64,000 nt of DNA from Paraglomus occultum (Eukaryota; Glomeromycota; Glomeromycetes; Paraglomerales; Paraglomeraceae): the NCBI GenBank assembly GCA_910592205.1, contig CAJVPJ010000005.1:1-64000 (forward strand), written 5' to 3'. The notes beneath the pieces are model-generated. The model was not told where the DNA came from. It saw only the letters and a list, made by a program, of their open reading frames with translations, and ran no database searches. Positions within the stretch are counted from its first letter, which is position 1. Every line of letters begins with the position of its first letter. This document shows, one piece after another, positions 1 to 10,631 of the stretch. The position numbers and the translations under genes are program-made.

Positions 1-627
1 AAACTCGTCAAGCTTCTTATTGTTGCTGCTCCAGCCGTTGAATACTTCCTTGTGTCCGCAAATACACCACACGGGACTGCATCTCAATATTCCACACGCA
101 GGACAGAAACCGTATAGGGAATAGTATAAATGAAACTCTTCATCTGTTACCAGATAGTAATTATCATCATACTTGGTAAATCCTATCTCTCTGTTGCGAT
201 TTTTCAGCCATATTGGGTATCTTCTGAACTGACTGACATTAGGTGGATTCACATACTCGTCTGTTGGGAATGAATACACTCTTGCGAGTTCATTAATGTA
301 CGCTGACGTACATTTTTCCGCGTTTCCAAGTAATAATAACATGTATGTCGTCTCCCCGAAACGTGAAAGCTTAGGCCTATATATAGCATGAGTAATGATT
401 TGACCTGTAATAGTAACAGTCTGGCTTGATTTTATGACGGTAAACCTCTCTATTTCCCACCACGAAAAAGAATATTTGTACTTTTTCGTACAAGCCCGTT
501 CAATCAAACTATCAATTGCCGGGCATCCTAAAGCATGATTGTTTTTATTCTTTGAATCAACAGTAGGCGATAGGTTGAAAATAAAATTCAATATCGTGTC
601 TCGGGTGGAAGAGAGTAAGTTATACAT
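1..627 (-). CDS. N-terminal part of a zinc-ribbon, kinase-like family protein (runs off left edge)
   Basis: An uninterrupted frame of 209 codons starts at the ATG at 625-627 and is still open at base 1, so the 3' part lies outside the window. The protein has no obvious membrane segment. Near its visible end (about residues 180-205) is a small zinc-ribbon-like cluster, C-P-A-C-G, then about eight residues later C-I-C-G-H, followed by FNGWSSNNKKLDEF. In AM fungi, large families of Tyr-kinase-like (TKL) proteins carry a similar Cys-rich ribbon followed by a W-S/T-x-x-N-x-x-I/L-D-x-F segment just before the kinase domain. That resemblance is the basis for the call and comes from memory of the family. 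No kinase motif is visible because the gene is cut. It could instead be a stand-alone ribbon protein. No intron is needed in the visible part. Confidence 0.55.
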   Translation of the reverse strand, partial: MYNLLSSTRDTILNFIFNLSPTVDSKNKNNHALGCPAIDSLIERACTKKYKYSFSWWEIERFTVIKSSQTVTITGQIITHAIYRPKLSRFGETTYMLLLLGNAEKCTSAYINELARVYSFPTDEYVNPPNVSQFRRYPIWLKNRNREIGFTKYDDNYYLVTDEEFHLYYSLYGFCPACGILRCSPVWCICGHKEVFNGWSSNNKKLDEF

Positions 628-2574
628 CTTGATCCGACGTAAAATTGTCACGAACACGTTCCAATAAATACCAATTGTCACATGACATTAATAATGACCA
701 GTGAATAAAATTCTGTATACGAGACTCCATCTCAAAAATGTGTTAACCGTCAAATAGCAACAACAAATATGCTAAAAGGCCTCGATTAGCCAACTTGGAA
801 TTAGTTAGAGTGTATAACAATCATACAAAGTATATAATTCAATACGGCGACATGGCAAAAGGCCCTATCGTTTGTTGCAAATATTGGATATTTTCATACA
901 GGAGGTGCTTATATCGAATATTGATTTTTTAACCGGAAAATGCCAACAATAATATTAATCGTTTACGATATTCCCGGTTTTGCAACTTGTTCTTGCGGAC
1001 ATGCAAGATGTTACTAGGAATATCAAAGTGAAGGAAAAATCCAAAAAGTTTTATGTAGACTAGCATTTTTTTCACCGTTGGGGGTCAAACCAAGAATCCA
1101 CTAACAATATTAAAATAATCATAATCATAATCATAATCAGTTTTCACAGTCACCATGTGATCGAATTTCAGTTGTATATTGGTATAACGTTGTAACCGTT
1201 CAGGTTATCAGCGAATCTCTGTTGAATATTGTAGCGTTTATTAATTAACAGCCTTTGGTATTATCACCGAAAAAATTTTTGTATTATACGTTTTATCATA
1301 ACGATAATTTTTCTATTACGTGAAACAGAAATAAGTAGTCTTGCAAGTCTTGTTGCTTAATTAAGCGAAAACACAGTTAAACGAGTCACTTTTACATTAA
1401 CATATTTGGACATGAGAATTATTAAGAAAACTAGCTGCTCACAAAGTTTGAATTAAAGTTTAAATATGCAATGACTCAATTCTGACGCAAGGATTAAGTA
1501 AATTATAACCATTGTTCGAAATTTGGCGCGCCGAAAAGCACAACGACTTTGATGCTTGTCACAACAATAAACACCTGTATTCATCGTCAATTTGAATTGT
1601 CGACGTTCGATTCCGATATTTGAATTCATTATTATCATCCAAGTCATGTTGCATGTTGATTATACTATTCGTTATGAGTTTTTCCGTATGTACGTTCGTT
1701 GATGGAGGAGAAATTGCTTTGAATCACGACGACTTGATATGTTTTGTGTAATTCGTGCTTCATAAACCATTCGAGAGATGAATATGTTGCTAAATCTGGG
1801 CAATTGAATTCGTTTATCATTAATGATACTTATACAGTACTATGCCTTGGTATATTTGAAATCAGATTTACTATAACTGAGTATACGTCTACTAAATGTC
1901 TGAAGTTGTCGACGAAGTGACAATAATCCATACAAGACTCGAGCCGTTGATCGCCTAGATAAACGCACGATATAAAGACACGAAAAACCGTCAAAAACGT
2001 GTTTCGAATTTATGGAATCGGGATGGTTAGTGTTAACCGCTCCGAAACGCGGGTGGGACTTTTGGGCAGATCTTAAAGTATTCGAACAGTCAGGAAACAA
2101 AATCTGCCACTAATACTTGCAGTCAAACCCACACGCACGCCCATTTCTATAACTCATCCACGCCAGCACTTACACGTTAACATGTCTTTACTGTCAATTG
2201 AATACCTCAAAAGATAATTTTAGTTCAAATTTCGAAATGCAAGAAAGTAAACTTTGCCAGCATTAACAATTTTCTGTAAAATATAATGATAATAAACCAT
2301 TTCGCAAAATTAAAATCTGCATCCAGAAAGGAATGGATGTAGATAGTTCTTTGATGCTAGGGGATTTGTTTATCGTACGTGGTCTAACAGAAGTCAGATA
2401 CCCACCATCATATCTGATTATCGAAAGAAAATATTGTCTGAATCGTTGCGTTTATAACATTGTTACGCTTCTCATTCTAAAGTATTGACAGGCTTCATAT
2501 AATAAAGATTCTTTGCATAAAGAATAGAATGAAAATTTGTGATACCATATATGCATGAGAGTCTGTGGTGTTAC
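628..2574. other. Intergenic, AT-rich
   Basis: No convincing gene. It holds an (ATAATC)n microsatellite at about 1114-1139 and several short open frames on the minus strand (1453-1647, 1840-2100) that show no recognisable motif and lack a proper ATG context. The right part is the 3' flank of the F-box gene. Confidence 0.5.
1114..1139. repeat. (ATAATC)n microsatellite
   Basis: About four perfect copies of a 6-bp unit in an intergenic AT-rich stretch. Confidence 0.9.
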
Positions 2575-4279
2575 TTATCCCTCACCTTGTATGAGTAAGG
2601 GTCTTGATTTGCCATTAGAATTATATTCTTGTATAAATGCATAGTCTACATATGGACTAGGGCCAAAGTAGAACTCCTTAAGATTGGGACATCCACATGC
2701 TATTATTCTAAGATCATCAGGATGGATGTTGGGGCAATCTCGAATTCGAAGTTGTTCAAGTTCTCTTAGACTCGTCAGCAGTAATGTGACAACCTATAAA
2801 TAATCATAATAATAATAATAACCATCAATATTTGAATTCGAACAGACATTGTTTTTTATATGGACTGCTTGAGTATACCTGAGTTGGTAAATCTTCAGTA
2901 CTTGACAAATAGAATTCTTTTAGATTTGAACATCCCGTGGATATTGCTTTTAGTCCCTCAGCAGTCATTTCACCCGAGGGACATATACTGAGTTTTCTTA
3001 AACCACCCCCATATACTCCTAATCCTTCAATTACACTGAATTCTGTAATATTATCGCAATACGACAATTGTAAAGAATTTAAAGTGTCCGATACTGCTGC
3101 AAGGAAACGAATAAAATGATAATCTGATATTAATGGTAACTGAAAGAAGCAGACGTCATTTATAGGCGGGCGAGTCTTGACAATAGTGTCAAGAAAAAGA
3201 TCACTAAAATTACAATTGTAAATGTGTAGACTAGTCAAGTTAATGCGCTGTTCTGTAATTAAAAAAGTCAGAGCTAGATCATTAACATGTAGTGTATTCG
3301 ACTCCTGAATCTGGATTTTCTTGAGATTTTTCAAACGACGGGACAATACAGAAATCCCTTCATTAGTTATTCGGCTTGCATATTGTAATGACAGTTGTAA
3401 TGACTCCAGGCCGTTTGCATTTTCAGCTAAGGTGGCCAAAGTAGAGTTTGTAACTCCCCAATGCGGTTCAAGTCCAAAATGTTTCAAGTTACGACAGCGC
3501 ATACCAATTTGCACCAATGACTCATCTGTAAGCGCGGGTGGATTGTTCAATATAAGCGATTCCAAAGTATCATTTAGATTTGTAGAAATCGACAAAATGG
3601 CCGAATCATCCAAGTCTCCGCAGTCCCATATGTGGAGTAATTTGAGTTTAGTACATGAATTGGCTAGTGACGACAGAGTACCGCATGAGATCTTGTTGCC
3701 AAGAATGATCTCGAGGCCAGTAAGATTCTTTCCATAGCTAGCTATTTCGGCGAGACCGTTGTCGGTAACATTTCCGCAATCACCGATGGAAAAGTGTTCT
3801 ATTCTTGGACATCGGCTGAATATCATATTGATTGCTTTGTCATTAATATGGGGTAAATTTAGTAATTTCAAAGTTCGTAAATCAGAGCAACGATATGTAA
3901 TTTGGCACATTAGAGTAGTCGAAACATTTCCAACATTAGAAAAATCAATATGTTTCAACACGCCGCATATTTCGGATATTAAATCTAATTGTGCCGATGT
4001 GACATGATGCGATATTCGAGATAGATCGAGACTATGTATCAAGCAGCCATATGCATAGGTTGATCCATTTTGTTTAGTGCGCCAGAGAGTGCGAATAAAT
4101 TTGTCAAAGGTGGTGGCACGTTTTATGCGGGGTGCTCGCCAGAGTGTGTATGTTGCACACGTATTCCAGAGACGAGAGACTAGACAACATGAGAAGAGAT
4201 CTATTTGTTCCTCGAGGTGCGAGATAACTTCAACGACTAGATATGCATGATAAGATAACGAGCTTGTAATACTAGTCAT
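2575..4279 (-). CDS. F-box/leucine-rich-repeat protein
   Basis: Two exons: 4279-2879 and 2793-2575, joined in phase 0 across an intron with GT (2878-2877) and AG (2795-2794). They give 539 residues. The N-terminus (about residues 8-50) reads as an F-box, with a VVEVISHL core, CCLVSRLWN and a following LWR. The rest is a run of about 26-residue leucine-rich repeats of the cysteine-containing (AMN1/FBXL) type, with repeated L-x-x-L-x-L-x-x-C motifs and short spacers of the form ITDEGL, e.g. ALTDESLVQIG, RITNEGISVLS. F-box/LRR proteins are substrate adaptors of SCF ubiquitin ligases, and F-box families are strongly expanded in AM fungi. The substrate cannot be predicted. The ATG at 4277-4279 is preceded by non-coding sequence. 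The second exon supplies two more LRRs and a short polar tail. Confidence 0.85.
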
Positions 4280-5981
4280 TTATAGGTGACTTGTGAGAAT
4301 GAAAAAGAGTGTTAAGGGAGTTGTGAAATGATTTAAAGAGCGGTGATAAGGACAGAAATGGCGGTAGAAGAAAACGAAGTAGAGGTATTTCTATGAAAGA
4401 TTCGGTTATCTTATAAATATGTAGTGCGCCAGATGTGAAACGACGAAAAGTCGGTACGAGCAGTATTATAAACACGGCTTACCTCATGTGATCTGTTGGG
4501 TGAATCCAGTAATTTCTGGTAAATAAACAAAATCTCAGGGGAAACTTTTTGTTACATATTCTGATTTCCAATATAAAATATCACTTGTAGCTCTTTATTT
4601 TGTTGCATTCTTGCCTTTTGTAGTATTCATGTATAGAGCTTTAATGCTTAAATAGATTAAAATGTTCAATGAACTTGTAAATTGAAAAAGGCAGAATACA
4701 GTCCTTCCAAACTGACATCGGCAAAAGGTAAGAGATCGCACTACTGCGTGTGTATTAAGAACAAAAGCAGATACCTGCTAACGATTAACGCTGTCAATAA
4801 CCCCCTTCCTCTTCAATTACTTGAACCTTATTAGCAATCTTATTTTAGAACATGCCATATATTTTTTTGATTTACACTGTTACGAGATAAAACATGTACA
4901 GAAAGTAAAGGATCGTCAATCAAGTTGAAGATTACCGTGTCACCTGGGAAGAAAGTTGAGCCGATCCGTCCTATTGGATTGAACAATAATAGGTTGAAAT
5001 GCGATGTTCTATTATTGTTTAGAAAAGAACAAAGACTTCCCTTAAAAATGAATTGTGCATCACTGGATCTTGAGTTTGACATTGTCAATGCACATTTGGT
5101 TCAGATTGATAAGCGATCGAACAAACAACTTCGGCTCATCTACAAACCTAATCCTTATCGCTTATTTTCAATTGCCCATCTCTACAATTTATTTGTTCTT
5201 TCGAATCAGCCTTTCATCCATTGATATTCCTTTTATAGTAAGTGGTGAAAAGGACACAAGATAGATGTGTAAGATGCGCATAAACTCAACAAATCAAACC
5301 TTTTAACCAACCGATAATAATAAATAGCTTTTTTGCAGATAAAATGATAGTTGTCCCGTATCTAATATTAACGGCCTTGGTGATATAATTATCAGTTTCA
5401 CCTTATCCGCTTGCAATTCATTACGACGCGTTACGATGTTAACTTGCCAATTTGCATTCGTGCTACTCAAACTATGCATAAGTGGCGCCAAAACCAGAAA
5501 ATTCCCGTTTTTATTTTAGATCTGTACAGTAGATATCAATGTCTCCATTTTAAAAGATCTGACCGAGATGGAAGTCTGTTTACACGTTAGCACGATTATA
5601 GAAGTAACCGAAATAGACTGTCAACTATTTGTTATATGTAAGAGCCCGTAGCATTCATTGTATATGCGGATAGAAAATTTGCAGCCTGCCTGGTTAAGCA
5701 TGTGATCGGAAAACGATCGACTTTATCGAGACGATTGTACTGGAGTCCCAATATTCTGGATGAATGGAATGTTCTTTGTGCAACACAAGCATTACGACAA
5801 TTAATTGATTATTTAGGACTTGACATAATTATATGATTTTACATTCTGACCTGAAGATATTAATATAGATGTACAAAATTACGAGTATAGATTGCATCGC
5901 ACTCTTAGACATCAAATAAATACATAAAATAAACTGTAAAATGTTTTAATTGACACGGTAAAAGCTTTAAATGACGACATA
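4280..5981. other. Intergenic, no supported gene
   Basis: 5' flank of the F-box/LRR gene, then unassigned sequence. Both strands are open between about 4840 and 5264, but neither frame has an ATG-initiated, family-like protein. I see no other structure until the transposon boundary. Confidence 0.4.
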
Positions 5982-7346
5982 CAGTGGTGTGCACAAGATT
6001 AATTAGTGTAACTTCTTCAACTTCAGCCACAAGCATGTGATTAATGAAATACCTCAAACTTGTAATAAATTTTTATAAAGCGTTAAATGTCTCCACCTAA
6101 GAAGAGAAGTTCAATGTCAAGCGATATTACTTTTTGGCAGTAGGGAATACAAACAGCTGCCGAAGTTCAATCAGCAACAAAGATACATCTATCGAACCTA
6201 AAGAAACTGGCGTTGTGGAGCATAAAGGTAAGAAAATAACGACCAATGCTTCTTGTGCAAGTGGCCAGTCTATTAGAAGAAATTTCTGCTAAATATATTA
6301 CTCAAAAATTGAAGGATATTGGAATAAACATCTCCCGCTCAACAGTATCAGGGCATTTGAATGACCTTGTTACCGGAATGCTCTTCCCTTATGTTTATAG
6401 TGTGACGAAAAAATCACTATTGGGCGTTGTGCTGTAATAATAATGGTTAATGAATATTTATACTTCATTTAATAGCTTATGAGCAGAGAATTTTTTTTAC
6501 AAATATTTCCATAATTAGATTACATTTTTGATTAACATTTTATCAGAAATAAAATTTAATTTCGACTGTAAACCGCCCTAACTGTCTGCAATGCTTGACC
6601 TAATTTTTTGGTCAATTGTCACAATTTTTTTATAAGATTCGAGACTGGGCCATTGACGGACACACTAATGGTCTTGTAATGCGTATTCAAATTTGATTGT
6701 AATATTTACAATTGAATCTGACAGCAAAAAGCTATCATTAAGCAAAACAAAAAAATTGAACTAGTTGACAGTTTAAAAAAGACCGTAAATGTTTACATTA
6801 AGAAGTGGAACAAAGTAATTTATATTGCAAAAATACACGCGTTTGAAGAGCAGCCATTTTTTTTGTGATATACTTGTACACCAGCCCATAAGCAATGGGC
6901 ACAAAAATATATAATGCAATTGAAAAAAGACATATTTGGTGACAAAATCGCGTTTTAATTGTTTCGTAATACAATAAAAGCATTGGTATAAGACTGCGAA
7001 GTCAATCCAATGCGCCCTATTCCAAAAGATCGAAGTAAAATATTCCAAAGATAAAAAGCATGTTTAAGGGCAATTAGCGACTACAGCAGGATAATGTTAA
7101 ATCATACTTGTCGCATTGCCCAAAAATTCCTTAAAGACAACGTTTCAGAGGTTATGGCCTTCTAATAGTCCGGACTTAAATGCGTAAGCCGAAAAATTAG
7201 AACGTCATGGGTGAAGAGTGGGAATAACTTTCTAGTTAGCTTTGTAGAATTAATGCTGATGAAAATAATGAAATATCATACAATTTAACTGAGATGCAAA
7301 AAAAAGACAATTTTTCAAATCGTTTTGGTTTCACATCGCATCACTG
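5982..7346 (+). mobile_element. Decayed Tc1/mariner-like DNA transposon
   Basis: The element is about 1365 bp long and flanked by TA on both sides (5980-5981 and 7347-7348), as expected for a Tc1 target-site duplication. Its ends, CAGTGGTGTGCAC on the left and CAGTGATGCGATG on the right (read inward), are similar over about ten bases. Inside on the plus strand are transposase fragments. A start-like MSPPKKRSS sits at 6088, soon hit by a TAG. A helix-turn-helix remnant at about 6265-6365 reads KLKDIGINISRSTVS, typical of the second HTH of Tc1 transposases. Near 7080-7180 is a remnant of the catalytic DDE block: QQDNV, then in another frame QKFLKDNVSEVM, then SPDLN. Many stops and frameshifts show that it is dead. 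The right terminal repeat is degraded, so the exact boundary carries some doubt. Confidence 0.7.
6088..7200 (+). pseudogene. Tc1-like transposase remnant
   Basis: Fragments of a Tc1-family transposase are spread over three frames with at least one nonsense codon near the start and several frameshifts. Recognisable pieces in order are the N-terminal lysine-rich start, the second helix-turn-helix (INISRSTVSGHLND), and the region around the second catalytic aspartate (QQDN, then SPDLN). The middle portion is too eroded to align by eye. It cannot make an active enzyme. Confidence 0.65.
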
Positions 7347-8870
7347 TATATACGTTTTATATGGCGATTGGGACTGCAGAATAATTCGATGGCAGTCAAA
7401 ATGTTCTTGTTATAGTTACAGATCAGGACGTCGTTGTGCATTCTGATTGCAATTCAGCTATCGTCGTAGTGGTCGACAGTTTGATCATGTGTGTAGACTA
7501 CTGCTTTTCGTTTCTAAAGAGTCCTTCGTTTTGAACACCAGTTTTGGAATAACTTTATCTTCAGAATACACGTTTTACGATAAGACACGTGATCGGATAT
7601 CAACTAGCTATACTACAAGGACATAATCCTGGAAGAACGAGTCACATAACTATAACCTCCACATTTCTCATTCCTGAATATTCGAAGGCTCGGAAATGTA
7701 TCCCAACCAATGAACTCAACCGTTAATACAGTTTCGTTTTCCCTTTTACCGATTAACCTTAGATCATCATATTAAATTTCTTTTCTCAATCCTAATACTT
7801 TCGTTACAGCAGGATCGGGTTAAACCGTCGTGTAATCTTTAGAAAAAAAAAAGAGTCATAATGACGACCATGAATAATCAATTCGTTCACTCGTAAAACT
7901 ATTTGCAACACCATTTTAGGTCAGAGTACAGCGGATGGATCTCGTTTCGGAGATACGCGAAGAACGTTTGGCGTTTAAAGAGAGCTTTGCTCAAGTAACG
8001 AAGAGAGTTTAGGCAAGAACCAGATAGCGCACGCCAAATCTATAAGCCAGACTCCAGTCGTTAAGGGGTCGCCCGGACGAATGGGATATATTGTCAACTT
8101 GCTAATGTCAATGGCAATTGAACAATCAGTTTCTTAGTTACAGCTATCAGTTTAAGGATACGTTGTTAAACAACGTCCTGATTGATTATTGTGAAAGGTA
8201 GAAAAGAAAGAGAAACAAGCGCAATCAGCAAAAAGTTCATTTTTCAAAACAATGATAGATATTAGAATGATGGCCATTACACAACGTGGGAGCCTGACAT
8301 TAGCCATCAAAAGAAATCTTTCAAGCTAACTTAGCCTACATAACAGCATATTGGCAAGACATCGTAAAGAAACGTGTTTTAATAGATACATGAAGCCTAA
8401 ACACACGACTTGATAACTTTTGAGACTTTTCCGTGGCTACAGTTCAAATAACTCGTACGATTTCGTAATCAGCAAATAAAATTCTAATTTTCTTGTTAGT
8501 TAGCCCACTACATCTATTCAGAAAAGGATAATAATTTATGTATTCATAAGAATAAATTACCGATAACATCTGTGGTACTTGAAACATACATTCCAGAAAT
8601 TTTCTTGTTCTATATATGCTTGTCATCAGCGGACGAGTACACTGATAACACGAGTCTTCCAATTGACTGTTGCTTGATTTTATTCTTTTAACGGAACGTC
8701 TACACGCGTTAGACCAATTTACATAATATTAGATTATCGATCACAATATATATATATATATATAACTTGATTCACGACATCAAGAACAACAGATAACAAA
8801 TATATAAAACTTCAAGACACAAGAACAAGTTGATTTTACAATCTCGCTCCAAAGCCACCCCACTTACGGT
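7347..8870. other. Intergenic, AT-rich
   Basis: No supported gene. A (TA)n run lies at 8746-8764. A 72-codon minus-strand frame at 8444-8662 has no recognisable motif and no splice partners that I could find. Confidence 0.4.
8746..8764. repeat. (TA)n microsatellite
   Basis: Alternating TA over about 19 bases, downstream of the DUF262-like gene. Confidence 0.9.
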
Positions 8871-10631
8871 TCATTTAGTTGCAGAAGCATCGATTTTCAT
8901 CTTCTTTCGTCGACGATCGGCGACTGCATACTCCGTATATCCTGGTGTGGTGTCTTGGGTGTCTTCTACCTCATAGGCTAGTTCATCTAGATATCTTTTC
9001 AAAGTTTCGTAGCACTTGCCATTAAATCTCACATCCTCATGCCTTTCCCTCACATAATCCTTCATTCCAAGAAGATGATGTTGGTACTGAGCAATAGAAA
9101 GCCCGGGGAATCTTGCAATCATCCAACAGAGGAATACAAACTCTATGGGCGCAAGCCTATGTCCCCGATGGAACAACTCGGCATCTGCCTCGATCATACT
9201 AACTATCATATCGTATACCCTGCGTGCTACTCTTCTCAACTCAACTGGAACTTCTCGTTCGTCTTTAAGAAACTTTTGAATTACAACAGGTGTGGCACGA
9301 AAGACTTCCGGTGCATGCTCAATCTGGTGCAGGGATTGGGTGATTAACTGAAATGGTCGACCGCGCCGGGTGTCAATGATTGTGGCCAAGGTGGGATACG
9401 TAGAATAGAGATTATGGGCAAAATCTGCCATAGGACTACTGATCGCCTGTAGTTTCTCTGTAATGAATGAAAGAGAGATTGTTACCAATTAACATAACGT
9501 TGAAGACGAATAATGAGTTTATTCAGTTAATACGTGTATGTTAAGTAAACCAATGGGTCAAATTAAGTTGACTAAATAAAGTCTGAACTTAAAAATTTTC
9601 GGACGCTTGTGTGTACTAATCCACCGTTTTTTCTCAACTTACCGGCTGCTGTCAGTGCAACTCCCAGCTGCACTCTACTGAAAATTTCTTGCTCTTGAGC
9701 TAACGTAAGATCATAATACTCAACTGCGATGACAGTGAATGTTAATCATAAATCAGCATCGTTAACACTATACCGGCCGAATATCGCTGTTGTTATCAGC
9801 CATAAATAATCGGCCTTCGGTTCATTTGCACTACTCACCGCATACAAGCTCTGAACAATCAAAAAGTTCCCTCTCTGCGTCTGATAGGCATCTGGAGTTG
9901 GATGACACTGATCTGTAGTATTTTTTGGATGTGCCACCTTCTGACGGACTTGTATGTGGAATTTCTCCGTCCATAAATCTAAACAATACGCACTATTTTG
10001 AGTATAAACATACCAGATTTATCAATCGTAATTGAGACGCAAAAACCCAACACTACCTTCTAATAGATGTTAATCGTTGTTTTCCGTCGATGACCACTCG
10101 CAGCCATCTTTTATTGTCAAGCTTCTTACACGAGAAGATGACGGGAGGAACATAAAAATTTTTTAGGATAGAGTCAATCAAATGCGATTGTTTTGTCCCT
10201 GTTTTCGATAGAAAGGGCATTAAACAAGCGTATTATTATCGTATTTGCTCTCCTGTAACTACAAGTCAAACAAGGATATGCTTATACTTTACCTGTCCAT
10301 ACAACATCTGCATATTGTCATGTTACAAAGCATGTATATGTAATTAATTACCAGAAAATTAATTAATTAACCAGTTATTACAGGCTTACTTAGTTATTAT
10401 ATAGAAAGTAGTGAAGCTCCATTCTTGTTTCCACACAACTGTCTGGAAGAGCCAGTTTAACCCCTCCATTCAAGCAATGCATAACAAGAATATCACAATA
10501 GGCTTTTGAATGGCAGCCAACATACCTCTTTGAAACTCAGGGTTGAGGTCAATCATTCCCATCTGCATCCAGTTGTATAGTTTGTATAGAGTGTGAGTAA
10601 CATTTCTTGGTTTAGTGAGAGCTTCATCCAT
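8871..10631 (-). CDS. DUF262/GmrSD N-terminal-like (ParB-fold) protein
   Basis: Six exons: 10631-10526, 10307-10293 (15 nt), 10198-10057, 9978-9839, 9723-9643, 9457-8871. All have GT-AG borders and matching phases, giving 356 residues. The N-terminal half carries the DUF262 signature: IDLNPEFQR followed by DVVWT (supplied by the microexon), then LIDSILKNFYVPPVIF, then the ParB-like nucleotide-binding box VIDGKQRLTS. The C-terminal half has the RGRPFQL and LAPIEFVFLCWMIARFP blocks seen in fungal members, and ends in a basic tail (DRRRKKMK) that could be a nuclear localisation signal. In bacteria this domain is the NTPase half of GmrSD type IV restriction systems. The role of eukaryotic homologues is not known. 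No HNH/DUF1524 nuclease motif is visible here. The start codon is the first ATG ahead of the domain, and the frame is open further upstream, so a slightly longer N-terminus is possible. Confidence 0.85.

Noticed and set aside
1840-2100. 86-codon minus-strand frame
   Set aside because: It starts at a non-ATG codon, has no homology I can name and no nearby splice structure.
3321-4007. Plus-strand frames inside the F-box/LRR gene
   Set aside because: Shadow frames antisense to a clear LRR coding region.
4840-5264. Overlapping open frames on both strands
   Set aside because: The minus frame lacks an ATG and has a stop just upstream. The plus frame has no family features. No splice partners were found.
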